Shown here one piece after another: positions 35,810-45,185 of a DNA stretch of 64,000 bases. Origin of the DNA: Staphylococcus gallinarum (lineage in GTDB: Bacteria > Bacillota > Bacilli > Staphylococcales > Staphylococcaceae); NCBI RefSeq assembly GCF_000875895.1, contig NZ_JXCF01000003.1, positions 248,001 through 312,000 of the forward strand. The letters run 5' to 3'. Below the pieces are notes generated by a model. It saw nothing but the letters and a program-made list of their open reading frames with translations, ran no database searches and was not told the origin of the DNA. How positions within the stretch are numbered: position 1 is the first letter of the stretch; each line of letters starts with the position of its first letter. The position numbers were made by a program, and so were the translations under genes.

Positions 35810-36784
35810 CTACGATTCGATTTCTTCATCCGCTGTTGTATTGTTATTTGATACTGTATTATTTAGTGTTAGGATTTGAACAGTGTTTGGAATGATTTCT
35901 ATCTCTAATGGTGTTTCTAATGCAATTTCACCATCGATATCTACTTTGACTACGGGGTCAGTAGTTATCGAAATCTTTTTGGCTAAAATGTGTTGAATAC
36001 CTTCAGTCATATGATTCCAATTCATACTATCACGTTGTTTGAAAATATCATTTAAAACTCGAGTATTTTGTTCTTTAAATATAAATGAATTCAAATAACC
36101 GTCACTTGGAGATAAATCAGTTAATGGGATACGACTACCACCAATGAAAGGTCCATTTGCAACGACTAGCATAGACGTCTTACCATTTATTTCTTTATCG
36201 TCTACAGTGACTTTATAGTTAAAGTATTCAGGATTTAGCAAGGTCTTAACGGTCGAACCAACATAACTCAATTTACCAAATACATCTTTGTTACCGTTTT
36301 GAACGTTTTCGGCATTTTGTACAATTAAACCTAATCCGACAAAGTTTAATGCGTACTGGTTATTAATCTTCATTACATCATAGGGTTGCAACTCGGCCTC
36401 TATTAATTGTTGGCTAGCTGCTTTATGACGTGGACTTAGGTTTAGCGTTTTGACAAAGTCATTAAAGGTTCCACCAGGAATAATACCGATAGGGATATCG
36501 AGTTCACTATGCATGATTCCATTGATTAATTCATTGACCGTTCCGTCTCCACCCAATATAAAGACAATATCTACATCATCACTATATGACTTTGATTTGA
36601 TTTTCTTACAATATTCAATAATATCGCCTTCATTTTCACTTAGTTGAATAGATAGGTGTTTACAAAATGTTGTCAATGCAGCAGTAACGTCACCTAATCC
36701 TCGATAAATATCTTTGATACCAGAATGTTCATGGTAAAATAAGACACCATGATTATATTTTTTGTTAGTCAATATATTCACCAT
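35810..36784 (-). CDS. Diacylglycerol kinase-family lipid kinase
   Basis: A 324-residue DAGK-catalytic-domain protein (YegS/BmrU/DgkB type). The nucleotide-binding [13 protein letters not shown] (about 77-89), [15 protein letters not shown] (about 100-114), and the metal-site [11 protein letters not shown] later in the chain are present. DgkB recycles diacylglycerol released during LTA synthesis, but this species normally carries a separate dgkB; this paralogue may act on a different lipid. Monocistronic, leftward, with AAAGAGAAG before ATG 36784. Family certain, substrate not. Confidence 0.83.
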   Translation of the reverse strand: MVNILTNKKYNHGVLFYHEHSGIKDIYRGLGDVTAALTTFCKHLSIQLSENEGDIIEYCKKIKSKSYSDDVDIVFILGGDGTVNELINGIMHSELDIPIGIIPGGTFNDFVKTLNLSPRHKAASQQLIEAELQPYDVMKINNQYALNFVGLGLIVQNAENVQNGNKDVFGKLSYVGSTVKTLLNPEYFNYKVTVDDKEINGKTSMLVVANGPFIGGSRIPLTDLSPSDGYLNSFIFKEQNTRVLNDIFKQRDSMNWNHMTEGIQHILAKKISITTDPVVKVDIDGEIALETPLEIEIIPNTVQILTLNNTVSNNNTTADEEIES

Positions 36785-36841
36785 ACTTCTCTTTATTTAT
36801 GTTTAGCAATACCTACTTATTTATTATACCTTTTATAACAA

Positions 36842-36879
36842 TAAAAAAACTATGATGAACCATTCAGTTCACCATAGTT
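36842..36879 (-). terminator. Terminator after the first POT gene
   Basis: AACTATGATGAAC (36848-36860) pairs with GTTCACCATAGTT (36867-36879), one mismatch. The A run at 36843-36849 is the U run on the minus strand. Confidence 0.8.
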
Positions 36880-36890
36880 AAGTTTAACAA

Positions 36891-38399
36891 TTATTTAATT
36901 CCTCGCATACCTTTAACAATCTTCGGTACAAAAGCTAAAATAATCACACTGACAATAATTGCTACAGCACCTAAGAATAAGAAATAGTTCTTATAACCAA
37001 GTGGCTCAATTAAGTGAACGAGTGATCCATTGATTGCTTGTGCACAGGCATTTGTTAATAACCATAAACTCATCATTTGTGCGTTAAATGCTTTTGGAGC
37101 TAACTTAACAGCAGCACTATTACCAGTAGGTGACAGACATAATTCACCAATAACACAGATAATATACGATAAGATGACCCAGTTAACACTAATATGTGAA
37201 GCGCCTGCAGAATGACCAATTAAACCAATCATAATATATGATGCCCCTGCTAAAAATGCTCCCAAGACAAATTTAGTTGGTAGACTTGGTTGACGTCGTG
37301 CCATTTTAGCCCAAATCATTGAAACCACTGGTGCTAATAGCACAATGAACAATGGGTTGATTGATTGGAATAATGCTGGACCAAAATCTGATTTCCATCC
37401 GAAGAGATTTAACTTCATATCACTGCTTTCAAATGCATATAAATTAAGTACGTTGGCACCTTGTTCTTGGATTGACCAGAAGAGGACACCAAGAATAAAC
37501 AATGGAATAAATGCTATAACTCTTGAGCGTTCATCATCTGTCACATCTTTACTTCGAATCATAATCGTGAAGTAAATGATTGGTAATGCTACACCTAACA
37601 CGAGTACTGCAGTACTGATAATGTTGAATGATAGGGTACCAGTCAAGCCAGTGATAATTAATACAGCAGCAATAATTATGATCGCAATAGTGAATAATAT
37701 ACCGTATTTCTTTTTCTCACTAGCGCTTAGTGGGTTTGATGCTTTCGTTCCAATTGTACCTAGATTCTTCTTGTTAAATAATACATACCATACTAATCCT
37801 AATGCCATACCGATTGCCGCGATTAAGAATCCACCATGGAAATTACCTGTACCAACGAAATGATTTAAAATTAATGGTGAGATTAATCCACCCATATTAA
37901 CTGACATATAGAAGATAACGAAGCCCGCATCTAGTCTTACGTCATTTTCAGGGTAAAGTCTACCAACAATATTTGAAATATTTGGTTTCATTAGACCAGA
38001 ACCTACAATGATGAAGAACATTGAGATAAATAATCCTATAATATCAAGTGGTAAACTTAAGAAGATATGACCAATAATGATTAATATACCACCGATTAGT
38101 GTTGCTGAACGTGTCCCCGTAACTCTGTCAGCAATCCAACCGCCTAGTACTGAAGTCATATAAATCAATGCACCATAAACTGCCATTACTGACTGTGCAG
38201 TGGCTTTGTCCATACCGAGACCGCCATCTTTAATAGCGAAATACATATAAAAAATGAGTAGTGCGCGCATGCCATAGTAGCTAAATCGTTCCCAAAATTC
38301 TACGAAAAATAATACGCCAAGTCCTTTTGGATGACCGAAAAAGCCTTTTTGTGGGATAGACTGCACGTCTTGCTCATGGGTTGTTGTTTGATTTTGCAT
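36891..38399 (-). CDS. POT family di/tripeptide:proton symporter, paralogue 1
   Basis: A roughly 502-residue, 12-14 helix peptide transporter of the PTR2/POT family. The H1 ExxERFSYYG motif (VEFWERFSYYGMRALL), GGWIADRVTGTR after helix 2, and PTR2 signature-like SVNMGGLISPL are intact, as is WSIQEQGANVL. I choose ATG 38399 rather than 38429: GGGGA lies 7 nt before it and the product then starts MQNQTTTHEQ, as close relatives do. Roughly half its residues match the neighbouring paralogue at 38650, which lies upstream on the same strand. Confidence 0.85.
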   Translation of the reverse strand: MQNQTTTHEQDVQSIPQKGFFGHPKGLGVLFFVEFWERFSYYGMRALLIFYMYFAIKDGGLGMDKATAQSVMAVYGALIYMTSVLGGWIADRVTGTRSATLIGGILIIIGHIFLSLPLDIIGLFISMFFIIVGSGLMKPNISNIVGRLYPENDVRLDAGFVIFYMSVNMGGLISPLILNHFVGTGNFHGGFLIAAIGMALGLVWYVLFNKKNLGTIGTKASNPLSASEKKKYGILFTIAIIIIAAVLIITGLTGTLSFNIISTAVLVLGVALPIIYFTIMIRSKDVTDDERSRVIAFIPLFILGVLFWSIQEQGANVLNLYAFESSDMKLNLFGWKSDFGPALFQSINPLFIVLLAPVVSMIWAKMARRQPSLPTKFVLGAFLAGASYIMIGLIGHSAGASHISVNWVILSYIICVIGELCLSPTGNSAAVKLAPKAFNAQMMSLWLLTNACAQAINGSLVHLIEPLGYKNYFLFLGAVAIIVSVIILAFVPKIVKGMRGIK

Positions 38400-38592
38400 A
38401 AAACATTCCCCGTCCTTTCTTGATCCCAATAAAAAAATGTATAAAAAAGATTTTACTCCTAATATTATTGAATTTCAATAATATTCTTAAAATAACAATA
38501 TTCCGAATATTCGCATAATTAATTGATAGAATAGGATATCATAAAGATGTATAAAATATAATTATTGTAAAATAACACTTATAAAAAAGACA

Positions 38593-38623
38593 TAAAAAAC
38601 AGTGGTGCATAAATACACCACTG
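38593..38623 (-). terminator. Terminator after the second POT gene
   Basis: CAGTGGTG (38600-38607) pairs with CACCACTG (38616-38623). The A run before it gives the U run on the minus strand. It lies between the two POT genes, so each is probably transcribed separately. Confidence 0.7.
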
Positions 38624-38649
38624 CATTAATATGATTCTATAGACTAATG

Positions 38650-40164
38650 TTAATAAACACCTTTCATAGCACGTTTAACAATAGGTGAAATAACTAACAA
38701 TACAATACCGATAACAACTGCTACAAGTCCTGAATACATGAAATAATCACTTTGATTTATCTTTGTATATACCACTACGAGTTGTGAATTTAGTCCTTGT
38801 GCAGTAGCGTTACTTAGCATCCATAAGCTCATCATTCTAGCTGTAAACGCAATTGGTGCTAATTTAGTCGTTGTTGATAATCCAACAGGTGAGATACATA
38901 ATTCGCCAATCGTGATTAAGAAGAAACTTAATACGAGCCATAATGGATTAACTAGTGATTGTCCAGATGCTAGCGGAATGATCATTACAAGATACGATAA
39001 ACCAGCAACAATTACACCGTATGCAAATTTATGCACAGTTGGAGGATTATGCTTACCTAGTTTCAACCATAATGTAGCAAAGACAGGTGCTAATAAAACG
39101 ATAAAGATAGGATTTAATGATTGTGCCCAAGATGCTGGGATAGAGAAATCAATTAAACCGCCTGTTAAGACAGACATTTCAAGTTGTGTTTTTTTGTCAG
39201 CAAAACTTGCCAAAACTGTAGAACCTTGTTCTTGAATCATCCAAAATGCAACTGACGTAATATAAAGTGGTATGTAACTGTAGATTCTAGAACGTTCTTC
39301 TTTGGTAACATCCTTACTTAATATCATATTCAAGAAAATGTAAATTGGTAAAACGATACCTAATATTGTTACTAATAAACTAAAGTTTTCTAATGATAAT
39401 GCATTATTTAAATGTAGTACAAATAAATATAGTAAAAATAATACGATTACGACAAGTGTGATCAATACAAACTTTTTAATTTCCGGTTTAGTTAATGGGT
39501 TTGGTACATTGCGTCCCGCTAAACCTAAATTCTTTTTGCGTTTGATAGCATAGACAACTAAGCCACAGAACATCCCAATAGCTGCAGCTAAGAAACCAGC
39601 ATGGAAACTCACTCTTGTTTGTAAATAACCAGTGATTAATGGTGCCAATAAACTACCTAAGTTAATCCCCATATAGAATAATGTAAAGGCAGCATCACGA
39701 CGTACATCATTACGATCGTAAAGTTCACCAACTGTTGTGGAAATGTTTGGTTTTAATAGGCCTGTACCTGCTATGATTACGGCCAATGCAATCATTACCA
39801 AAGTTAGATTGTTTGGTAGTGACAATAAGATATGTCCGATCATAATTAAGAATCCACCATAGAAAACAGCATTTTGAGTGCCGGTAATTCTATCAGCAAT
39901 CCAACCACCAATTACACCCGACATATAAATCAATGTTCCGTAGATGGAAACAATTTGCAGTGCGACTGCTTCATCTAAACCGAAACCACCTTTAGCAACG
40001 GTATAGTATAAATAATAGATTAATATGGCTTTCATACCATAGTAACTGAATCTCTCCCAAAATTCAGTGAAGAATAACGTGCTTAGTCCTTTTGGATGTC
40101 CGAAGAAACCTGTACGTGGTGTACTTTCCATAATTTCTTCGTGCGTATAATTAACCTTTCTCAT
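38650..40164 (-). CDS. dtpT: POT family di/tripeptide:proton symporter DtpT, paralogue 2
   Basis: A roughly 504-residue POT transporter with the same landmarks as its neighbour: FTEFWERFSYYGMKAIL, GGWIADRITGTQ, MGINLGSLLAPL, and WMIQEQGSTVL. The start ATG 40164 has GGGGAGGG 5-6 nt upstream and is preferred to the frame's earlier codon at 40179. S. aureus has, as far as I recall, one such gene (dtpT) at this place; I cannot tell which of the two copies is the orthologue, so the symbol is tentative. Imports di- and tripeptides with protons. Confidence 0.83.
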   Translation of the reverse strand: MRKVNYTHEEIMESTPRTGFFGHPKGLSTLFFTEFWERFSYYGMKAILIYYLYYTVAKGGFGLDEAVALQIVSIYGTLIYMSGVIGGWIADRITGTQNAVFYGGFLIMIGHILLSLPNNLTLVMIALAVIIAGTGLLKPNISTTVGELYDRNDVRRDAAFTLFYMGINLGSLLAPLITGYLQTRVSFHAGFLAAAIGMFCGLVVYAIKRKKNLGLAGRNVPNPLTKPEIKKFVLITLVVIVLFLLYLFVLHLNNALSLENFSLLVTILGIVLPIYIFLNMILSKDVTKEERSRIYSYIPLYITSVAFWMIQEQGSTVLASFADKKTQLEMSVLTGGLIDFSIPASWAQSLNPIFIVLLAPVFATLWLKLGKHNPPTVHKFAYGVIVAGLSYLVMIIPLASGQSLVNPLWLVLSFFLITIGELCISPVGLSTTTKLAPIAFTARMMSLWMLSNATAQGLNSQLVVVYTKINQSDYFMYSGLVAVVIGIVLLVISPIVKRAMKGVY

Positions 40165-40290
40165 AAATTCCCTCCCCAATTATAGTTGGATTAATTTTAT
40201 ACTGTTTTTATAAAAATGACAAGTGTATGTATTATTTGTACAATATTAAATGCTAAATGATTTGTTTGGACTTTTGTGCTGTTTATTTAT

Positions 40291-40324
40291 TAAAAAAGTG
40301 ACGAAAACAGATGTTTTCGTCACT
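40291..40324 (-). terminator. Terminator after queF
   Basis: AGTGACGAAAACA (40297-40309) pairs with TGTTTTCGTCACT (40312-40324). The A run at 40292-40297 is the U run on the minus strand. Confidence 0.82.
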
Positions 40325-40354
40325 GATGATGCTCTTTATAATTATAAGAAATGT

Positions 40355-40855
40355 TTAACGGTTGTCTATTTTTTCAGGGTAGAGGTCATGATTCATTAAT
40401 CTGTGCTCTGCCATTTTTTCATATTTAGAATTAGGACGACCATAATTGGTATATGGATCAATTGAAATCCCACCACGTGGCGTGAATTTCCCCCATACTT
40501 CTATATAATGTGGATCCATTAACTCGATAAGATCATTCATTATTATATTCATACAGTCTTCATGGAAATCTCCATGATTTCTAAAGCTGAATAAGTAAAG
40601 TTTTAATGATTTAGATTCTACCATTTTAATATTAGGGATATAAGAGATATAAATCGTCGCAAAATCAGGTTGACCTGTGATCGGACATAAAGATGTAAAT
40701 TCAGGACAGTTGAATTTAACGAAATAATCTCTACCTTGGTGTTTATTATCGAATGACTCGAGTACGTCTGGGCGGTAATCAAAATCATATTGATTATTTT
40801 GGTTACCTAATAGTGTAATATCTTGTAATTCATCTTTGTTGCGGCCTTCAGCCAT
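40355..40855 (-). CDS. queF: NADPH-dependent preQ0 reductase QueF
   Basis: A 166-residue type I (unimodular) QueF that reduces the nitrile preQ0 to preQ1, the next queuosine step after QueC. The catalytic Cys is in [19 protein letters not shown] (about 50-68), and the later [18 protein letters not shown] with its QueF signature E/SxKL and the final [11 protein letters not shown] are present. AAAGGAGC precedes the ATG. It shares a leftward unit with the DMT gene 34 bp upstream. No preQ1 aptamer is visible before that unit, unlike queCDE. Confidence 0.93.
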   Translation of the reverse strand: MAEGRNKDELQDITLLGNQNNQYDFDYRPDVLESFDNKHQGRDYFVKFNCPEFTSLCPITGQPDFATIYISYIPNIKMVESKSLKLYLFSFRNHGDFHEDCMNIIMNDLIELMDPHYIEVWGKFTPRGGISIDPYTNYGRPNSKYEKMAEHRLMNHDLYPEKIDNR

Positions 40856-40889
40856 ATAAATCGCTCCTTTTAAGATATATTTTTAGCAT

Positions 40890-41756
40890 TTATTTCTGTA
40901 TGTCAATGGGTTGTCGGCGTGCTTTTTCAAACATGTAGTAACTAGATCCTATAATAATGATATAACCTAAAATTGCATATAGATCTGGTGACTCTCCAAA
41001 GAGAATAAAGCCAAATAATGCAGTAAATACAATGGATGCATAGGTGAATATCGAAATGTCTTTTGCTGGTGCAAAGCTATAGGCAAGTGTGATACCAATC
41101 TGACCAATGGCTGCAGCTAATCCGGCGCCTAATAAATAGAGACACTGTAACCACGACATAGGTTCAAATGTAAAAATCGTGAATGGAATTAACACGATGA
41201 TTGAAAAGAATGAAAAGTAAAATACAATTGTATATGGTGCTTCTCTAGAACTTAGAGCGCGTACACATGTATAAGCTGCTGCGGCAAAAATACCAGAGAA
41301 CAAACCACCGATAGCAGGAATCACTGACGAAGAGAACTCAGGTTTAACTACAAAGAGCATACCGAAGATCGCCACAATCATAGCTATAAATTGATAGTTG
41401 CGTACTTTTTCATTTAAGAATAATAAGCTAAGTAAAATAGTCCAAAATGGATTTAATTTCATCAATGTATCTGCGTCACTTAATATCATATGATCAATGG
41501 CATAAATATTAAGTAATACACCAATTAAACCAAAGGTTGATCTAGAGATAAGTAATGGCTGACTACTTAGTTTACCAAATAGAGGTTGCTTGTATTTAAA
41601 TATGAAATAGAGAGGTATAAACATAGCTACTAAGTTTCTGGCTAATGACTTTTGAAATACAGGTAAATCGCCTGCTAAGCGAAAGAATACTGACATAAAG
41701 CTAAAGCCAATAGCAGAAATTAAAATAGCGATGATACCTTTAACTTTAGGATTCAA
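40890..41756 (-). CDS. EamA/DMT superfamily transporter
   Basis: A 288-residue, ten-helix protein with two EamA repeats (about 5-140 and 150-280), the second carrying the usual AGLAAAIGQIGITLAYSFAPA and ILGYIIIIGSSYYM. DMT permeases export or import varied metabolites; the sequence gives no substrate. TTG 41756 is the best start, with GAGGCG 7 nt before it. It is the first gene of a likely DMT-queF mRNA, so a role connected with deazapurine or nucleobase traffic is possible, but that is only context. Confidence 0.8.
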   Translation of the reverse strand: MNPKVKGIIAILISAIGFSFMSVFFRLAGDLPVFQKSLARNLVAMFIPLYFIFKYKQPLFGKLSSQPLLISRSTFGLIGVLLNIYAIDHMILSDADTLMKLNPFWTILLSLLFLNEKVRNYQFIAMIVAIFGMLFVVKPEFSSSVIPAIGGLFSGIFAAAAYTCVRALSSREAPYTIVFYFSFFSIIVLIPFTIFTFEPMSWLQCLYLLGAGLAAAIGQIGITLAYSFAPAKDISIFTYASIVFTALFGFILFGESPDLYAILGYIIIIGSSYYMFEKARRQPIDIQK

Positions 41757-42166
41757 TAGTATCGCCTCAATTTTAAAAATTTGACGTATCTATATTAGCA
41801 TAAATATTTAAAACATGTATATATGGTTGAAATTAGGGAAGTAATATAATATCATATAAATACGAACAAACGTTCTCTTTTATCTTGGACTTTGTTCAAA
41901 TTAAATTCTAGAAAAAGTAAAGCAAATTTTTTGAATATTTTATACAACATAATTGGCGCAATGTGCAAAACAACGGTATATAGCGCTTTGTATAACTTTT
42001 AGAAAAATCAAATAAAATGAACGGAATTTTAGTAAAAAAATTTTTTTAAAGTTAAGAGTTCAATTTAAAGTTGAATTGGTGCCATTTTCATTCCGTTTTC
42101 AAAATTTGTCCACAGTTTCCTAAAATAAAAAGGCTTTTAATCGTCTTCGGACTTATGTATAATGAA
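41757..42166. promoter_or_regulatory. Divergent region between the DMT and nrdI genes, left part
   Basis: Very AT-rich DNA with runs of A and T near 42000-42060. It must hold the leftward promoter of the DMT-queF unit and the upstream region of nrdI. No gene, repeat copy or riboswitch is visible. Confidence 0.35.
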
Positions 42167-42221
42167 ACACATAATATAGTATTAACGACAGAACCGAAAC
42201 ACTATATATTGTGTTTCGGTT
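42158..42221 (+). promoter_or_regulatory. nrd promoter -10 and NrdR box pair
   Basis: A -10 TATAAT (42158-42163) is followed by ACACATAATATAGTAT (42167-42182) and ACACTATATATTGTGT (42199-42214). The second is a perfect match to the NrdR consensus; the first is weaker. They are 32 bp apart, three helical turns, the spacing NrdR needs. The second sits in a larger palindrome with 11-bp perfect arms, AACCGAAACAC (42192-42202) and GTGTTTCGGTT (42211-42221). Confidence 0.8.
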
Positions 42222-42328
42222 TCAAGTCACTTTATATATAATAAACCAAATTTCAAGTAAAATCACACTGGTTTAGCCACTTAATCATGACAAATATAGT
42301 AGTAATACTTCAAAAATGTATTTTTGCA

Positions 42329-42366
42329 TCACTATATGTAGATGACATGATCACTATATATTGTGT
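42329..42366 (+). promoter_or_regulatory. Second NrdR box cluster
   Basis: TCACTATATATTGTGT (42351-42366) matches the NrdR consensus in all but the first base. TCACTATATGTAGATG (42329-42344) is a partial match 22 bp upstream, two turns away. Together with the pair at 42167-42214 this gives four box-like sites before nrdI. Confidence 0.6.
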
Positions 42367-42486
42367 TTTTAAATAATATGATTTTCTATGGGGCATTACA
42401 CGATTGAAATTAGGTGAATAGATTAGTGGAATAATATGATTTTCCATATTTAATGGATAGATCAAAGATAGAAAGTAGGTGTGCCG

Positions 42487-42885
42487 ATGAAGGTTGTTTA
42501 TTTTTCATTTTCCGGTAATGTGCGACGCTTTATTACCAGAGCAGAATTGAAGAATACGATGGAAATTACGCAGAATAATTGCACGGAAAGATTGGATGAA
42601 CCGTTCATTATGGTCACTGGTACAATTGGTTTTGGTGAAATTCCACAACCTGTACAAGCATTTTTAGAGATTAATCATGATTTGATTAGAGCGGTAGCAG
42701 CAAGTGGTAATCGAAATTGGGGACAAAATTTCGCCAAAGCTGGACGCGCTATTTCGGAACAATATAACGTTCCATTATTAATGAAGTTTGAAGTTCAAGG
42801 CACAAAGGAAGACATTAGCGAATTTAAAGATAAGGTGGGGCATTTTAATGAAGATAATAGACGAGAAGAAATACAATCATATTGA
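42487..42885 (+). CDS. nrdI: Flavodoxin-like NrdI
   Basis: A 132-residue flavoprotein that supplies the oxidant to assemble the dimanganese-tyrosyl cofactor of NrdF. The FMN phosphate loop [11 protein letters not shown] is at the N terminus, [18 protein letters not shown] in the middle and [13 protein letters not shown] near 75-87. The frame also has GTG at 42481, but ATG 42487 gives the expected [11 protein letters not shown] start with AGTAGGTG upstream. The nrdE start lies 38 bp inside its end, so the two are coupled. Confidence 0.92.
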   Translation: MKVVYFSFSGNVRRFITRAELKNTMEITQNNCTERLDEPFIMVTGTIGFGEIPQPVQAFLEINHDLIRAVAASGNRNWGQNFAKAGRAISEQYNVPLLMKFEVQGTKEDISEFKDKVGHFNEDNRREEIQSY

Positions 42886-44953
42886 ATTAAATAACGAAGT
42901 TACCAAGCGTAAAGACAATGGTTTTTTCAATTTAGAAAAGGACCAAGAGGCGTTAACAGTATATTTAGAAGAAATCCAAGACAAGACAATTTACTTTGAT
43001 AGTGAGCTAGAACGCCTACACTACCTCGTCGACAACGACTTCTATTTTGATGTTTTTGAAGTTTATTCAGAAGCAGATCTTCAAGAAATTACTGATTTTG
43101 CTAAGCAAATTGAATTCAATTTTGCAAGTTACATGTCAGCTAGTAAATTCTTTAAAGATTATGCATTAAAAACAAATGACAAGAGTCAATATCTAGAAGA
43201 TTATAAACAGCACGTTGTAATTGTTGCACTTTATCTTGCTAATGGTCATAAGGCAACAGCTAAGCAATTTATCTCAGCTATGATTGAACAACGTTACCAA
43301 CCGGCGACACCTACATTCTTAAATGCAGGACGTGCTCGTCGTGGTGAATTAGTATCATGTTTCTTATTAGAAGTAGATGATAGTTTAAATTCAATTAACT
43401 TTATCGATGCAACAGCTAAACAATTAAGTAAAATTGGTGGCGGTGTAGCGATTAATTTATCTAAATTACGTGCACGTGGTGAAGCGATTAAAGGCATTAA
43501 AGGTGTTGCAAAGGGTGTACTTCCAGTTGCTAAGTCATTAGAAGGTGGATTTAGCTACGCAGACCAATTAGGACAACGCCCAGGCGCTGGTGCTGTATAT
43601 TTAAATATCTTCCACTATGATGTTGAAGAGTTTTTAGATACTAAGAAGGTTAATGCTGATGAAGATTTACGTTTATCTACGATTTCTACTGGTTTAATCG
43701 TACCTTCAAAGTTCTTTGATTTAGCTAAGGAAGGCAAGGATTTCCACATGTTTGCACCACATACAGTATATAAAGAGTATGGGGTAACTTTGGATGATAT
43801 TGATTTAGAAGCTTATTATGATGAATTAGTAGCTAATCCAAACATTGATAAGAAGAAAAAAGATGCACGTGAAATGTTGAATATGATTGCTCAAACACAA
43901 TTACAATCAGGTTATCCATATTTAATGTTTAAGGATAATGCGAATAAAGTACATGCTAACTCAGATATCGGCCAAATTAAAATGAGTAACTTGTGTACGG
44001 AAATCTTCCAATTACAAGAAACATCAATCATCAATGACTATGGTACAGAAGATGAAATTAAACGTGATATTTCATGTAACTTAGGTTCATTAAATATTGT
44101 GAATGTAATGGAATCAGGTAAATTTAAAGATTCTGTTCACACAGGTATGGATGCATTGACAGTGGTAAGTGACGAAGCAGATATTCAGAATGCACCTGGT
44201 GTTAAAAAAGCTAACAGTGAACTGCATTCAGTTGGACTAGGTGTTATGAACTTGCACGGTTATCTAGCTAAAAACAAAATTGGATATGAATCTGAAGAAG
44301 CGAAAGATTTTGCTAATATCTTCTTCATGATGATGAATTATTATTCAATAGAACGTTCAATGGAAATAGCTAAAGAGCGTCAAGAAACATATGTAGGTTT
44401 CGAAAAGTCGGACTATGCTAATGGAAAATATTTTGACTTCTATACGTCACAAACATTTGCACCACAATACGAGAAAGTACGTAAATTGTTTGATGGTTTA
44501 GAAATTCCAACACCTGAAGATTGGAAAGCATTGCAACAACAAGTTGAAACACATGGTTTATTCCATGCGTATCGTTTAGCAATTGCACCAACACAAAGTA
44601 TTTCTTATGTACAAAATGCTACAAGCTCTGTTATGCCAATTGTTGATCAAATTGAGAGACGTACTTATGGTAATGCGGAAACATTTTATCCAATGCCATT
44701 CTTATCACCAGAAACAATGTGGTACTATAAATCAGCATTTAATACTGACCAAATGAAATTAATCGATTTAATTTCTACAATTCAAACACATGTGGATCAA
44801 GGTATCTCAACAATTCTATATGTGAATTCAGAAATATCTACACGTGAATTGTCTAGACTCTATGTCTATGCACATCATAAAGGATTAAAGTCTTTATACT
44901 ACACTAGAAATAAATTATTAAGTGTTGAAGAATGTACAAGTTGCTCAATCTAG
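42848..44953 (+). CDS. nrdE: Class Ib ribonucleotide reductase alpha subunit
   Basis: A 701-residue catalytic subunit that reduces ribonucleoside diphosphates. I choose ATG 42848 ([18 protein letters not shown]), with AAGGTGGGG upstream, over an earlier ATG at 42788 that lies wholly inside nrdI. The chain has [10 protein letters not shown] and [11 protein letters not shown] (first active-site Cys), the NLCTEI loop with its thiyl-radical Cys, [13 protein letters not shown], the [17 protein letters not shown] region, and the redox pair in EECTSCSI at the end. The gene is uninterrupted: no intron or intein. It is separated from nrdF by a 232-bp folded spacer. Confidence 0.95.
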   Translation: MKIIDEKKYNHIELNNEVTKRKDNGFFNLEKDQEALTVYLEEIQDKTIYFDSELERLHYLVDNDFYFDVFEVYSEADLQEITDFAKQIEFNFASYMSASKFFKDYALKTNDKSQYLEDYKQHVVIVALYLANGHKATAKQFISAMIEQRYQPATPTFLNAGRARRGELVSCFLLEVDDSLNSINFIDATAKQLSKIGGGVAINLSKLRARGEAIKGIKGVAKGVLPVAKSLEGGFSYADQLGQRPGAGAVYLNIFHYDVEEFLDTKKVNADEDLRLSTISTGLIVPSKFFDLAKEGKDFHMFAPHTVYKEYGVTLDDIDLEAYYDELVANPNIDKKKKDAREMLNMIAQTQLQSGYPYLMFKDNANKVHANSDIGQIKMSNLCTEIFQLQETSIINDYGTEDEIKRDISCNLGSLNIVNVMESGKFKDSVHTGMDALTVVSDEADIQNAPGVKKANSELHSVGLGVMNLHGYLAKNKIGYESEEAKDFANIFFMMMNYYSIERSMEIAKERQETYVGFEKSDYANGKYFDFYTSQTFAPQYEKVRKLFDGLEIPTPEDWKALQQQVETHGLFHAYRLAIAPTQSISYVQNATSSVMPIVDQIERRTYGNAETFYPMPFLSPETMWYYKSAFNTDQMKLIDLISTIQTHVDQGISTILYVNSEISTRELSRLYVYAHHKGLKSLYYTRNKLLSVEECTSCSI

Positions 44954-44974
44954 TTTTAGTGAAACACGACGAAA

Positions 44975-45144
44975 GTGATTATTAACGTAAGTGAACACAA
45001 CAGTTTAATATTTACATCAATGAATAAGAAACCCATCGTTAACAGCGAATCGTAACTTTAATATTAGGGCGGTAAGAGGGTCTTAATATATTAACGATTT
45101 AGCTGTTAACTTTGTGTGCTTATGTTGTCACTGTAAATAATCGC
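44975..45144 (+). ncRNA. Candidate structured RNA in the nrdE-nrdF spacer
   Basis: The spacer folds on paper into one long hairpin. Stem 1: GTGATTATTAAC (44975-44986) with GTAAATAATCGC (45133-45144), one mismatch and one G-U. Stem 2: GTG-ACAAC with GTTGT-CAC (44991-45001 and 45124-45131), 3-nt bulge. Stem 3: GTTAACAGC-GAATCG (45038-45052) with CGATTT-A-GCTGTTAAC (45095-45110), one bulge, 15 pairs. Stem 4 is AT-rich (about 45058-45066 and 45084-45094) and closes a GGGCGGTAAGAGGGTC loop. No U run follows, so it is not a plain terminator. Confidence 0.5.
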
Positions 45145-45185
45145 TATTTAAATAAATTTATACTGGAATAGGAGACATTATCTAA

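Noticed and set aside
42848-44953. Intron or intein in nrdE
   Set aside because: nrdE is a frequent target of such elements, but the frame is continuous at normal length with all motifs in place.
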